In this document: in pieces, positions 8,689 through 17,428 of the stretch
Layout: each line of letters starts with the position of its first letter
How positions within the stretch are numbered: the first letter of the stretch is position 1
Program-made: the position numbers and the translations under genes
Notes under the pieces: model-generated
Database searches by the model: none
What the model was told of the DNA's origin: nothing
Seen by the model: the letters and a program-made list of their open reading frames with translations, nothing else
Source of the DNA: Piscinibacter sp047600445
Lineage (GTDB): Bacteria > Pseudomonadota > Gammaproteobacteria > Burkholderiales > Burkholderiaceae_C
DNA: 64,000 nt
Reading direction: 5' to 3'
Assembly: GCF_047600445.1 (NCBI RefSeq)
Contig: NZ_JASGKT010000001.1
Location: forward strand, 744,001 to 808,000

Positions 8689-11561
8689 TTGCCCATCACC
8701 GCCTCGCCGCGCGCCCGCGCCAGCAGGTCGAGCTGCTCGCGGTTGAACTCGGCGTATTCCTTCTGCCATTCCGAGGGCTGCATCACCTTGGTCACCTGCA
8801 CCGCGGTCACCTTGTACTCGGGGCAGTTGGTGGCCCAGTCGGAGCTGTCGGTGGTGATGACGTTGGCGCCCGACTCGGGGAAGTGGAAGGTGGTGTAGAC
8901 CACGCCGGGCTGCATGCGGTCGCTGATCATCGCGCGCTGCACCGTCTGCCCGGCGCGGCTGGCGATGCCGACCCAGTCGCCTTCGTCGATGCCGCGCTCC
9001 TCGGCGTCGTGCGGATGGATCTCCAGCCGGTCTTCGTCGTGCCAGCGGTTGTTGGGCGTGCGCCGCGTCTGCGCGCCGACGTTGTACTGGCTGAGGATGC
9101 GCCCGGTGGTCAGCAGCAGCGGGTAGCGGCGCGTGACCTTCTCCTCGCTCGGCACGTACTGCGTGTTGAAGAAGCGCCCCTTGCCGCGCACGAACCCGCC
9201 GACGTGCATCAGCGCGGTGCCGGCTTCGTCGGTGCCCTCGTTGCAGGGCCACTGCACGCTGCCGAAGCGGTCGATCTTCTCGTAGGTGACGCCGGCGAAG
9301 CTGGGCGTCAGCGCGGCGATCTCGCGCATGATCTCCTCGGGGTGCGCGTAGTGCATCGGGTAGCCGAGCGCGTTGGCCAGGCGCACCGTCACCTCCCAGT
9401 CCGCCAGCCCCGGAATGGGCGGCATCACCCGGCGCACGCGGCTGATGCGGCGCTCGGCGTTGGTGAAGGTGCCGTCCTTCTCGAGGAAGCTGGTGCCGGG
9501 CAGCAGCACGTGGGCGTACTTGGCGGTCTCGTTGAGGAAGATGTCCTGCACGACGATGCATTCCATCGCCGACAGCGCCGCGGCCACGTGCTGCGTGTTG
9601 GGGTCGCTCTGCACGATGTCCTCGCCCTGGCAGTACAGCCCCTTGAAGCTGCCGGCCAGCGCGGCGTCGAACATGTTCGGGATGCGCAGCCCCGGCTCGG
9701 GGCTCAGCTCGACGCCCCAGGCGGCCTCGAACTGCGAGCGCACCGTGGTGTCGGCGATGTGGCGGTAGCCCGGCAGCTCGTGCGGGAAGCTGCCCATGTC
9801 GCAGCTTCCCTGCACGTTGTTCTGGCCGCGCAGCGGGCTCACGCCGACGCCCTCGCGGCCGACCATGCCGCAGGCCATCGCGAGGTTGGCGATGCCTATC
9901 ACCATCGTCGAGCCCTGGGCGTGCTCGGTGACGCCCAGGCCGTAGTAGATCGCCGAGTTCGGGCCGCTGGCATACAGCCGCGCGGCGGCGCGCACCTCGG
10001 CGGCCGGCACGCCCGTCACGGCCTCGAAGGCCTCGGGCGAGTTCTCGGGGCGGGCCACGAAGGCGCGCCAGTCGTCGAAGCTGCGGCTGTCGCAGCGCTC
10101 GGCCACGTAGGCTTCGTTCACCAGCCCTTCGGTGACGACCACGTGCGCCAGCGCGGTGATCATCGCGACGTTGGTGCCGGGCTTCAGCGCGAGGTGGTGC
10201 CGCGCGCGGACGTGCGGCGACTCCACCAGCTCGATGCGGCGCGGATCGACGACGATCAGTTGCGCGCCTTCGCGCAGGCGCTTCTTCATGCGCGAGGCGA
10301 ACACCGGGTGCGCGTCGGTCGGGTTGGCGCCGATGACCATGATCACGTCGGCGTGCTCCACCGACTTGAAGGTCTGCGTGCCCGCCGAGGTGCCGTAGGT
10401 CTGGCCCAGGCCGTAGCCGGTGGGCGAGTGGCACACGCGCGCGCAGGTGTCGACGTTGTTGGTGCCGAAGGCCGCGCGCACCAGCTTCTGCACCAGGTAG
10501 GTCTCTTCGTTGGTGCAGCGGCTGGAGGTGATGCCGCCGATCGAGTCCTTGCCGTGTTCGGCCTGGATGCGCTTGAACTCGCGCGCGGCGTGGTCGATCG
10601 CCTCGTCCCAGGTGACCTCGCGCCACGGGTCGGTGATCCTGGCGCGGATCATCGGCTTGGTGATGCGGTCCTTGTGCGTCGCGTAGCCCCAGGCGAAGCG
10701 GCCCTTGACGCAGGAGTGGCCTTCGTTGGCCTTGCCGTCCTTCCACGGCGTCATGCGCACGACGGTGTTGCCCTTCATCTCGGCCTTGAAGCCGCAGCCC
10801 ACGCCGCAGTAGGCGCAGGTGGTGATCACGCTGTGCTCGGCCTGGCCGAGTTCGATGACGCTCTTCTCCTGCAAGGTGGCGGTCGGGCAGGCCTGCACGC
10901 AGGCGCCGCAACTGACGCACTCGCTGTCCATGAAGGGCTGGTCCTGCCCCGGCGAGACGCGGCTGTCGAAACCGCGCCCCGAGATCGTCAGCGCGAAGGT
11001 GCCCTGCGTTTCCTCGCAGGCGCGCACGCAGCGGTTGCAGACGATGCACTTGCTGGCGTCGTAGGTGAAGTACGGATTCGATTCGTCCTTCTGCGCGTCG
11101 CAGTGGTGCGCGCCGGCCGCCGCGCCGACGCCGTAGCGCACGTTGCGCAGGCCGGTGACGCCGGCCATGTCCTGCAGCTCGCAGTCGCCGTTGGCCGCGC
11201 AGGTCAGGCAGTCCAGCGGGTGGTCGCTGATGTACAGCTCCATCACGCCGCGGCGCAACTGCTGCAGTTTCGGCGTCTGGGTGCGCACCACCATGCCGGC
11301 CTCGGCCGGCGTGGTGCACGAGGCCGGGTAGCCGCGCCGGCCCTCGATCTCCACCAGGCACAGCCGGCACGAGCCGAAGGGCTCCAGGCTGTCGGTGGCG
11401 CACAGCTTGGGCACCTGCACGCCGGCGTCGATGGCCGCGCGCATCAGCGAGGTGCCGGCGGGCACGCTGACGCTGGCGCCGTCGATGGTCAGCGTGACCG
11501 TCGTGGTCGACTCGCTGGCCGGCGTGCCGCGGTCGATCTCTTGCGGGTGATGGTGAAGCAT
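8685..11561 (-). CDS. fdsA: NAD-dependent formate dehydrogenase alpha subunit (molybdenum, Fe-S)
   Basis: The 958-residue catalytic subunit, oxidising formate to CO2 at a bis-MGD molybdenum centre. N-terminal NuoG-like Fe-S ligands can be counted: 2Fe-2S at Cys54, 65, 68, 82; a His-Cys3 cluster at His114, Cys118, 121, 127; two 4Fe-4S clusters at Cys172-182 and Cys215-225; then the proximal 4Fe-4S at Cys249, 252, 256, 284. The Mo ligand is Cys377 followed by His378 in C-A-R-V-C-H-S-P-T, in the place where some formate dehydrogenases have selenocysteine. The C-terminal molydopterin-binding domain is complete. fdsB ends two bases upstream of its ATG. Electrons pass to NAD through FdsB and FdsG. 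The enzyme is cytoplasmic. Confidence 0.97.
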   Translation of the reverse strand: MLHHHPQEIDRGTPASESTTTVTLTIDGASVSVPAGTSLMRAAIDAGVQVPKLCATDSLEPFGSCRLCLVEIEGRRGYPASCTTPAEAGMVVRTQTPKLQQLRRGVMELYISDHPLDCLTCAANGDCELQDMAGVTGLRNVRYGVGAAAGAHHCDAQKDESNPYFTYDASKCIVCNRCVRACEETQGTFALTISGRGFDSRVSPGQDQPFMDSECVSCGACVQACPTATLQEKSVIELGQAEHSVITTCAYCGVGCGFKAEMKGNTVVRMTPWKDGKANEGHSCVKGRFAWGYATHKDRITKPMIRARITDPWREVTWDEAIDHAAREFKRIQAEHGKDSIGGITSSRCTNEETYLVQKLVRAAFGTNNVDTCARVCHSPTGYGLGQTYGTSAGTQTFKSVEHADVIMVIGANPTDAHPVFASRMKKRLREGAQLIVVDPRRIELVESPHVRARHHLALKPGTNVAMITALAHVVVTEGLVNEAYVAERCDSRSFDDWRAFVARPENSPEAFEAVTGVPAAEVRAAARLYASGPNSAIYYGLGVTEHAQGSTMVIGIANLAMACGMVGREGVGVSPLRGQNNVQGSCDMGSFPHELPGYRHIADTTVRSQFEAAWGVELSPEPGLRIPNMFDAALAGSFKGLYCQGEDIVQSDPNTQHVAAALSAMECIVVQDIFLNETAKYAHVLLPGTSFLEKDGTFTNAERRISRVRRVMPPIPGLADWEVTVRLANALGYPMHYAHPEEIMREIAALTPSFAGVTYEKIDRFGSVQWPCNEGTDEAGTALMHVGGFVRGKGRFFNTQYVPSEEKVTRRYPLLLTTGRILSQYNVGAQTRRTPNNRWHDEDRLEIHPHDAEERGIDEGDWVGIASRAGQTVQRAMISDRMQPGVVYTTFHFPESGANVITTDSSDWATNCPEYKVTAVQVTKVMQPSEWQKEYAEFNREQLDLLARARGEAVMGK

Positions 11562-11563
11562 GG

Positions 11564-13123
11564 TCAGGCCGCCTTTCGTTCAGGTGCCGTGATGCCGAAG
11601 TCCTCGGGCCAGTGGTCCAGCGCCGACAGCACCGGGTAGGGCGTCATGCTGCCCATCGCGCACAGGCTGCCGGCCAGCATGGTGTCGCACAGGTCGCGCA
11701 GCAGGATCACCTGCTCGGCGCGGCGCTCGTCGCGGGTGATGCGGTCGATGACCTCCACGCCGCGCGTGCTGCCGATGCGGCAGGGCGTGCACTTGCCGCA
11801 GCTCTCCAGCGCGCAGAACTCCATCGCGTAACGGGCGAGGCGGGCCATGTCGGCCGTGTCGTCGTGCACCACGACGCCGCCATGGCCCAGCACGGCGCCG
11901 AAGGCGGCATAGGCTTCGTAGTCGAGCGGCGTGTCCCAGCGCGATTCGGGCACGTAGGCGCCCAGCGGGCCGCCGACCTGGATGGCCTTGACCGGCCGGC
12001 CGCTGCGCGTGCCGCCGCCGAAGTCGAACACCAGCTCCCTGAGCGTCAGGCCGAAGGCCTTCTCGACCAGCCCGCCGTGCTGGATGTTGCCGGCGAGCTG
12101 GAAGGGCAGCGTGCCGTGCGAGCGGCCCACGCCGTAGTTCTTGTAGAAGGCCGCCCCGCGCGCCAGGACGATGGGCACGCTGGCCAGGCTGATGACGTTG
12201 TTGATCACGGTCGGCTGGCCGAACAGCCCGGCCAGCGCCGGCAGCGGCGGCTTGGCGCGCACGATGCCGCGCCTGCCTTCGATGCTTTCCAGCATCGCGG
12301 TCTCTTCGCCGCAGACGTAGGCGCCGGCGGCCTTGCGCACCTCCAGGTGGAAGGCCCGGCCGCTGCCGCAGACGTTCTCGCCGAGGAAGCCGGCGGCCGT
12401 GGCGCGCGTGATCGCTTCTTGCACCACCGCCACCGCGTGCGGGTACTCGGAGCGGATGTAGACGTAGCCCTTGGTTGCGCCCACCGCGAGGCCGGCGATC
12501 GCCATGCCTTCGATCAGCATGTACGGATCGCCTTCGAGCGTCATGCGGTCGGAGAAGGTGCCGGAGTCGCCCTCGTCGGCATTGCAGACCACGTATTTCT
12601 GCGCCGCCTGCGCGCCGGCCACCGTCTTCCACTTGATGCCGGCCGGGAAGGCGGCGCCGCCGCGCCCGCGCAGGCCGGAATCCAGCACTTCCTGCACGAT
12701 GGCCGCGGGCGCCAGCGCCAGCGCGCGCCTCAGGCCGGCCCAGCCCTCGTGGGCTTCGTAGTCGGCCAGCGAGAGCGGATCGGTCACGCCCACGCGGGCG
12801 AAGGTCAGCCGCTCTTGCTTCGCGAGGTAGGGGATGCGCTCGGTGGCGCCGTGGCACAGCGCATGCGCCGCGCCTTCGAGCAGGCCGGCGTCGAACAGGC
12901 CGGGCACGTCGTCGGCCGTCACCGGGCCGTAGGCGACGCGGCCCAGCGGTGTGGCCACTTCCACCAGCGGCTCGAGCCAGAACATGCCGCGCGAGCCGTT
13001 GCGCACGAGATGGATGGCGCGGCCGCGCGCGGCGGCTTCGGCGGCGATTCGTTCGGCGACTTCGTCGGCGCCGGCGGCCAGCGCGGCGGCGTCGCGCGGC
13101 ACGTAGACCGTGGTCGCGCTCAT
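11564..13123 (-). CDS. fdsB: NAD-dependent formate dehydrogenase beta subunit (NADH/FMN, NuoF-like)
   Basis: A 519-residue diaphorase subunit. An N-terminal thioredoxin-like region is followed by the NuoF core: G-R-G-G-A-A-F-P-A-G-I-K-W binds FMN and NADH, and E-S-C-G-K-C-T-P-C with Cys442, 445, 448 plus Cys488 binds a 4Fe-4S cluster. It takes electrons from FdsA and reduces NAD. Start at ATG 13123 is fixed by the overlap with the fdsG stop (ATGA at 13120-13123) and by the family N-terminus; a longer in-frame extension runs through fdsG and is not real. Confidence 0.96.
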   Translation of the reverse strand: MSATTVYVPRDAAALAAGADEVAERIAAEAAARGRAIHLVRNGSRGMFWLEPLVEVATPLGRVAYGPVTADDVPGLFDAGLLEGAAHALCHGATERIPYLAKQERLTFARVGVTDPLSLADYEAHEGWAGLRRALALAPAAIVQEVLDSGLRGRGGAAFPAGIKWKTVAGAQAAQKYVVCNADEGDSGTFSDRMTLEGDPYMLIEGMAIAGLAVGATKGYVYIRSEYPHAVAVVQEAITRATAAGFLGENVCGSGRAFHLEVRKAAGAYVCGEETAMLESIEGRRGIVRAKPPLPALAGLFGQPTVINNVISLASVPIVLARGAAFYKNYGVGRSHGTLPFQLAGNIQHGGLVEKAFGLTLRELVFDFGGGTRSGRPVKAIQVGGPLGAYVPESRWDTPLDYEAYAAFGAVLGHGGVVVHDDTADMARLARYAMEFCALESCGKCTPCRIGSTRGVEVIDRITRDERRAEQVILLRDLCDTMLAGSLCAMGSMTPYPVLSALDHWPEDFGITAPERKAA

Positions 13124-13593
13124 CGCGCGACCCCCAGGCCGCCGAGCAGGCGTTCGAGCTTCTCGGGCGTCACGCGCGCGTGCAGCTTTTCGTCGATCTG
13201 CATCGCCGGCGACGAGGCGCATAGGCCCAGGCAGTACACCGGCTCCAGCGTCACCGCGCCGTCGGCGCGCGTCTCGTGCGCCTTGCAGCCCAGCAGCGCT
13301 TCGGCGCGCGCCAGCAGGTCTTCGGCGCCGCAGGCCTGGCAGGCCTCGGCGCGGCACACCTGCACCACGGCCCGGCCCGGCGCTTCGCGGCGGAAGAAGT
13401 GGTAGTAGGTGATCACGCCGTGCACCTCGGCGCGCGAGCGGTTGAAGGCCTGCGCCAGCACCGGCACGGCCGTGTCGGGCACGTGGCCCAGCGCCTCCTG
13501 CACCGCGTGCAGCGCGGGCATCAGGCCGCCGGGAACGTCGCGGTGCGCGTCGGCGATGCTGCGAACGGTGGCGATGGCTTCCGTTGTCGTCAT
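13120..13593 (-). CDS. fdsG: NAD-dependent formate dehydrogenase gamma subunit (2Fe-2S, NuoE-like)
   Basis: A 157-residue thioredoxin-fold ferredoxin and the first gene of the operon. The 2Fe-2S ligands are Cys80, Cys85, Cys121 and Cys125, in V-C-R-A-E-A-C and C-L-G-L-C, as in NuoE. AGGAGA lies 9 bases upstream of the ATG, a good ribosome site. Upstream is the regulator gene in the opposite direction, so the intergenic 174 bases hold both promoters. Confidence 0.95.
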   Translation of the reverse strand: MTTTEAIATVRSIADAHRDVPGGLMPALHAVQEALGHVPDTAVPVLAQAFNRSRAEVHGVITYYHFFRREAPGRAVVQVCRAEACQACGAEDLLARAEALLGCKAHETRADGAVTLEPVYCLGLCASSPAMQIDEKLHARVTPEKLERLLGGLGVAR

Positions 13594-13700
13594 GCGGCTT
13601 GTCTCCTGGCGACCGCTGATTCGAATTCAACGGCTCAATAGGCGGCGCGCCGCATATGGCAGCCGGTCGCCGCTGCCGCGATGGTCGTGCCGATCGCCTG

Positions 13701-13760
13701 CGGTGGCAATATGATCCAACCCGGCGTTGTCATCGGCTGTGCAGCGCCTATTTGCCACCG
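13701..13760 (+). promoter_or_regulatory. fdsG/regulator divergent control region with 9-bp inverted repeat
   Basis: CGGTGGCAA (13701-13709) and TTGCCACCG (13752-13760) form a perfect 9-bp inverted repeat with 42 bases between. The left arm touches a good -10 (TATGAT, 13710-13715) for the regulator gene; the right arm lies in its leader just before the ATG at 13768. A third TGGCA copy is near 13657 in CATATGGCAG. The arrangement suits binding of the regulator to its own promoter and to the fds side, possibly with a loop. This is inference from symmetry. Confidence 0.45.
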
Positions 13761-13767
13761 TCGCCCC

Positions 13768-14856
13768 ATGTTTCGTGTCTCCGTCGCCCCGCTGTGGACC
13801 ATCGAAGGCCCCGACGGCCGCGCGCTCGGCCCGCGCGTCGTCGAGCTGCTGGCGCAGGTCGACGAACACGGCAGCCTGGCCGGCGCCTGCGCGGCCAGCG
13901 GCGTGTCGTACCGCCACGCCTGGCAACTGCTGCGCGAGGGCGAGGCGCTGTTCGGCCAGCCGCTGCTGCTGATGTCGCGCGGCAAGGGCTCGCAGCTCAC
14001 CGGCCTGGGCGAGCGCCTGGTGTGGGCGCAGCGGCGCGTGCAGGCGCGGCTGTCGCCGGTGCTGGACTCGCTCGCCTCCGAGCTGAACGCCGAGATCCGC
14101 AAGGCGCTCAGCGCCGCGCCCGAGCGGCTGCGCATCCACGCCAGCCACGGCTTCGCGGTGCAGATGCTGCACGAGGCCATGGAACGCGAGGCGCTGCCGC
14201 ACGAGCTGAAGTACTGCGGCAGCGCCGAGGCGCTGGCCGCGCTGGTCAGCGGCGCCTGCGAGGTGGCGGGCTTCCACGTGCCGCTGGGCGAGTTCGAGGC
14301 CGCCACGGTGGCGCACTACCGCCCCTGGCTGGACCCGGCGCGCCAGCGCCTGGTGATGCTGGCCACGCGCCGCCAGGGCCTGATGGTGACGCCCGGCAAC
14401 CCGAAGAAGATCTACGACGTGGCCGACCTCGCGCGGCCCGAGGTGCGCTTCATCAACCGCCAGCCCGGCTCGGGCACGCGCCACCTGCTCGACCTGATGC
14501 TGCGCCAGCGCCGCATCGACGTGGCGGCGATCCGCGGCCACGAGCAGTGCGAGTACACGCACGCCGCGGTGGCGGCTTTCGTCGCCAGCGGCATGGCCGA
14601 CGCCGGCTTCGGCCTGGAGGTGCCGGCGCGCGAGTTCAAGCTCGAATTCCTGCCCTGCCACCAGGAGCGCTATTTCTTTCTCTGCGAGGCGGCGAGCCTG
14701 GAGACGCCCGACCTGCGCCGCATGATCGAACGGCTGCGCAGCGCCGACTTCCGCGACGCGGTGAACCGCCTGCCCGGCTACCAGGCCGACGAGGCCGGCC
14801 GCGTGCTGACGCTGGCCGAGGCCTTCGGCGCCCCGCCGCAGCGCGCGCATCGCTGA
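13768..14856 (+). CDS. fdsR: ModE-type HTH regulator with periplasmic-binding-like domain (FdsR type)
   Basis: A 362-residue regulator. Residues about 1-110 are a ModE/LysR-type winged helix (V-D-E-H-G-S-L-A-G-A-C, G-V-S-Y-R-H-A-W-Q-L-L, S-R-G-K-G-S-Q-L-T). Residues about 120-340 form a PBP-like domain of the ModE-associated family, with N-R-Q-P-G-S-G-T-R near the middle, which in relatives binds a small ligand. I chose ATG 13768 because the family begins at M-F-R-V-S-V; upstream in-frame starts add residues unlike the family. In Cupriavidus a regulator next to fdsGBACD, named FdsR, controls the operon in response to formate; position and type agree, so I use that name with some caution. The ligand (formate, molybdate or other) is not shown by the sequence. 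Confidence 0.7.
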   Translation: MFRVSVAPLWTIEGPDGRALGPRVVELLAQVDEHGSLAGACAASGVSYRHAWQLLREGEALFGQPLLLMSRGKGSQLTGLGERLVWAQRRVQARLSPVLDSLASELNAEIRKALSAAPERLRIHASHGFAVQMLHEAMEREALPHELKYCGSAEALAALVSGACEVAGFHVPLGEFEAATVAHYRPWLDPARQRLVMLATRRQGLMVTPGNPKKIYDVADLARPEVRFINRQPGSGTRHLLDLMLRQRRIDVAAIRGHEQCEYTHAAVAAFVASGMADAGFGLEVPAREFKLEFLPCHQERYFFLCEAASLETPDLRRMIERLRSADFRDAVNRLPGYQADEAGRVLTLAEAFGAPPQRAHR

Positions 14857-14893
14857 GATACTGGCCGCCGGCCCCAACACGAGGAGACGACAC

Positions 14894-15586
14894 ATGCAGA
14901 GCATCGAATTCAAGCGCCCCGACGGACGGGCCGCCAGGGGCGAACTGGCGACGGCCGAGCGGCCGCTCGGCGCGGTGGTGGTGATCCAGGAGTGGTGGGG
15001 GCTGAACGAGCAGATCCGCGGCGTGGCGCGGCGCTTCGCCGACGCCGGCTTCACCGCGCTGGTGCCCGATCTCTATCGCGGCAAGAGCACCGTCGAGGCC
15101 GAGGAGGCGCACCACCTGATGAGCGGGCTGAACTTCGGCGAGGCGGCGCAGCAGGACATCCGCGGCGCGGTGCAGTACCTGAAGGCGCTGAAGGCCGGCA
15201 GCGGCAAGGTCGGCGTCACCGGCTACTGCATGGGCGGCGCGCTGACCGTGCTGGCCTCGACGATGGTGCCCGAGGCCGACGCGGCGGTGGTGTGGTACGG
15301 CCTGCCGCCGCTCGAATACGTCGATGCCGGCAAGATCAGCATCCCGCTGCAGGCCCACTGGGCCACGCAGGACCAGGCCTTCGCGATCGAGAACGTCGAC
15401 GGCCTGGAAGCGAAGCTGAAGGATGCCGGCGTACGCTACGAAGGCCACCGCTACCAGGCGCACCACGCCTTCGCGAACGAGACCGCGCAGGGCCGCGGCC
15501 GCATCCCGATGACGCAGTACGACGCGGCCTGGGCGCAGATGGCCTGGGACCGCACGATGCGCTTCTTCGGCGCCGTGCTGAGCTGA
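14894..15586 (+). CDS. Dienelactone hydrolase family protein
   Basis: A 230-residue alpha/beta hydrolase. The nucleophile elbow G-Y-C-M-G-G has Cys112, the typical Cys of dienelactone hydrolases instead of Ser. Glu33 in Q-E-W-W-G and a His in A-H-H-A-F complete the expected catalytic set. Dienelactone hydrolases open 4-carboxymethylene-butenolide to maleylacetate in chloroaromatic breakdown, but single copies like this one often have other ester or lactone substrates. GAGGAG is 9 bases before the ATG and a possible -10 (GATACT) lies just after the regulator gene. It converges with the ABC ATPase gene, one base between stops. Confidence 0.88.
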   Translation: MQSIEFKRPDGRAARGELATAERPLGAVVVIQEWWGLNEQIRGVARRFADAGFTALVPDLYRGKSTVEAEEAHHLMSGLNFGEAAQQDIRGAVQYLKALKAGSGKVGVTGYCMGGALTVLASTMVPEADAAVVWYGLPPLEYVDAGKISIPLQAHWATQDQAFAIENVDGLEAKLKDAGVRYEGHRYQAHHAFANETAQGRGRIPMTQYDAAWAQMAWDRTMRFFGAVLS

Positions 15587-15587
15587 G

Positions 15588-16397
15588 CTACGCCCCGCCC
15601 GGGGCCGGCCGCGCCAGCCCGGCGACGTTGCGCGCCAGCCCGGCGACGCTGCGCGCCACCTCCTCCTCGGGCACGCCGTACAGATCGGCCAGCGTGCGCG
15701 GCGTCATCACGGCGGCCGCCGCGCCGAAGGCTTGCCAGCGCGCCCCGGCGCCCATCAGCGCGACGCGGTCGGCGATGCGCAGCGCGTGCTCGGGCTGGTG
15801 GGTCGAGAGCAGCACCGCGACGCCGCGCGACTCGAGCGCCTCGATCTCGCGCAGCACCACGCGCTGGTTGCCGAAGTCGAGGCTGGCGGTGGGTTCGTCC
15901 ATCACGATCACGCGCGCCCGCTGCGCCAGCGCGCGCGCGATCAGCACGAGCTGGCGCTCGCCGCCGCTGATCTCGGTGTAGGGCCGCGCCGCGAGGTGGG
16001 CGATGCCGAGCCGCTCGAGCGCCTCGGCGGCGGCGGCGCGGTCGTCCCGCGAGGGCAGCGCGAAGGCGCCGACGTGCACCGCGCGGCCCATCAGCACCAC
16101 GTCTTCGACGCGGTAGGCGAACACGCCGCCGTGCGCCTGCGGCACGTAGGCGACGCGGCGCGCGATCGCCTCGCGCGGCGCGGCCAGCAGGTCGATGCCC
16201 TCGACCTCGACGCGCCCGCCCAGCGCCGGGATCAGCCCGAGCACGGTGCGGAACAGCGTCGTCTTGCCGCAGCCGTTCGGCCCGAGCAGCGCGACCACCT
16301 CGCCGGCGCGCACGTCCAGGTCGACGGGCGCGCCCAGCGCGCGGCCGTGGTGGCCGAAGGCCAGCGCGTGCAGCGCGAGCAGTGGCGTGCCGTTCAT
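15588..16397 (-). CDS. ABC transporter ATPase, BtuD/FecE/MolC type
   Basis: A 269-residue importer ATPase: Walker A G-P-N-G-C-G-K-T-T, signature I-S-G-G-E-R-Q, Walker B V-I-V-M-D-E-P, and H-loop S-T-H-Q-P. It powers the FecCD-type permease encoded just upstream, with which it shares an ATGA overlap (16394-16397). The family feeds iron-siderophores, heme, cobalamin, or molybdate and tungstate (MolC) into the cytoplasm. Here the neighbours (ModE, Mop, DUF2478, ModE-box) favour molybdenum or tungsten. The C-terminus carries a seven-residue duplication, V-A-G-L-A-R-N V-A-G-L-A-R, from a 21-bp tandem repeat (15611-15652). Confidence 0.9.
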   Translation of the reverse strand: MNGTPLLALHALAFGHHGRALGAPVDLDVRAGEVVALLGPNGCGKTTLFRTVLGLIPALGGRVEVEGIDLLAAPREAIARRVAYVPQAHGGVFAYRVEDVVLMGRAVHVGAFALPSRDDRAAAAEALERLGIAHLAARPYTEISGGERQLVLIARALAQRARVIVMDEPTASLDFGNQRVVLREIEALESRGVAVLLSTHQPEHALRIADRVALMGAGARWQAFGAAAAVMTPRTLADLYGVPEEEVARSVAGLARNVAGLARPAPGGA

Positions 16398-17428
16398 GCC
16401 GGCCGGCGGCGCCGCCCGAGCAGCCAGAGGAAGAAGGGCGCGCCGACGCCGGCGGTCAGCACCGACAGCGGCAGCTCGATGGCCGCGAGCGTGCGCGCCA
16501 GCGTGTCGGCCAGCATCAGGAAGGCCGCGCCCAGGCCCATCGCCACCGGCAGCAGGCGGCTGAACTCGGGCCCGACCAGCAGCCGCGCCACGTGCGGCAC
16601 CACCAGCCCGACCCAGCCGACGATGCCCGACAGGGCCACCGCCGACGCGGTCATCAGCGTCGCGCCGGCCACCACCGCCGCGCGCAGCGGGCCGACGCGC
16701 GCGCCCAGCGCGGCGGCCTCGTCGTCGGGCAGCGACAGCAGGTTGATGCGCCAGCGCGCCAGCACCAGCACCAGCGCGCCGGCGGCCAGCCAGGGCCAGG
16801 CGAAGTACAGGTCGGCCGGCGTGACCGCGTTCAGCCCGCCGAGCAGCCAGAAGGTGATGGCCGGCAACTGCACGCTCGGGTCGGCCAGCAGCTTGACCAG
16901 CGAGATGCCGGCGCCCAGCAGCGCGCCCACCGCCACGCCGGCGAGCACCAGCACCAGCACCGGCTCGTGTTCGCCGACGCGGCGCGCGGCCAGCATCACC
17001 ACGGCCACCGCGAGCAGCCCGCCGCCGAAGGCCGCGCCGGAGATCAGCGCCACCGGCAGGCCGAGCAGGATGGCGACGGCCGCGCCCAGCCCGCAGCCGG
17101 CCGAGACGCCGAGGATGTCGGGCGAGACCAGCGGGTTGCGGAACATCGCCTGGAAGGCCGCGCCGGCCGCGCCCAGCGCCGCGCCGACCAGCGCCGCGGC
17201 CAGCACGCGCGGGCCGCGCACGCTCCAGATCACCGCCTCGGCCGCCGGCGGCAGCGGCGAAGCGGCGCCGCTCAGGCGCGCCAGCAGCGAGGCCCACAGC
17301 TCGGCCGGCGCGAGCGGGAACTTGCCGACCGAGAACGAGGCCGTCGCCACGGCCAGCAGCAGCACGAGCCCGGCCGCGCCCCAGGCCAGGCGCCGCGCGC
17401 CGCCGCGCCGCGCCTCAGGTTCGGCCAT
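16394..17428 (-). CDS. ABC transporter permease, FecCD/BtuC/MolB type
   Basis: A 344-residue integral membrane protein with about ten hydrophobic helices, typical of type II importers (BtuC, FecCD, MolB). Conserved family parts are visible: R-G-P-R-V-L-A-A-A-L-V-G-A-A-L-G early, Q-A-M-F-R-N-P-L-V-S-P-D-I-L-G-V-S-A-G-C for the coupling region, and G-I-V-G-W-V-G-L-V-V-P-H near the end. Two copies would form the channel. It overlaps the binding-protein gene by 14 bases and the ATPase gene by 4, so the three are made together. Confidence 0.92.
   Translation of the reverse strand: MAEPEARRGGARRLAWGAAGLVLLLAVATASFSVGKFPLAPAELWASLLARLSGAASPLPPAAEAVIWSVRGPRVLAAALVGAALGAAGAAFQAMFRNPLVSPDILGVSAGCGLGAAVAILLGLPVALISGAAFGGGLLAVAVVMLAARRVGEHEPVLVLVLAGVAVGALLGAGISLVKLLADPSVQLPAITFWLLGGLNAVTPADLYFAWPWLAAGALVLVLARWRINLLSLPDDEAAALGARVGPLRAAVVAGATLMTASAVALSGIVGWVGLVVPHVARLLVGPEFSRLLPVAMGLGAAFLMLADTLARTLAAIELPLSVLTAGVGAPFFLWLLGRRRRPA

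Noticed and set aside
7855..11403. A single 1182-residue protein spanning fdsA and fdhD in one frame
   Set aside because: The N-terminal 900 residues are out-of-frame translation of fdsA; only the FdhD part from GTG 8688 matches a family, and the GTGA junction explains the arrangement.
8604..11639. A 1011-codon open frame antisense to fdsA, and other long antisense frames (for example 15732-18551, 23116-25968, 42074-44614)
   Set aside because: They have low-complexity Arg, Ala, Gly, His-rich translations, no family features, and mirror real genes; they arise because stop codons are rare in GC-rich DNA.
13678..13691. Sigma-54-like GGCACGACCATCGC on the minus strand upstream of fdsG
   Set aside because: The GG and GC spacing is right but two consensus bases differ, the nearby regulator is not of the AAA+ enhancer-binding type, and such matches are common in GC-rich DNA.
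14850..14870. GAGATACTGG recurring upstream of plus-strand genes (also near 31665) as a special regulatory element
   Set aside because: It is more simply a -10-like GATACT next to a GC-rich start; two copies are too few to support a shared regulator.
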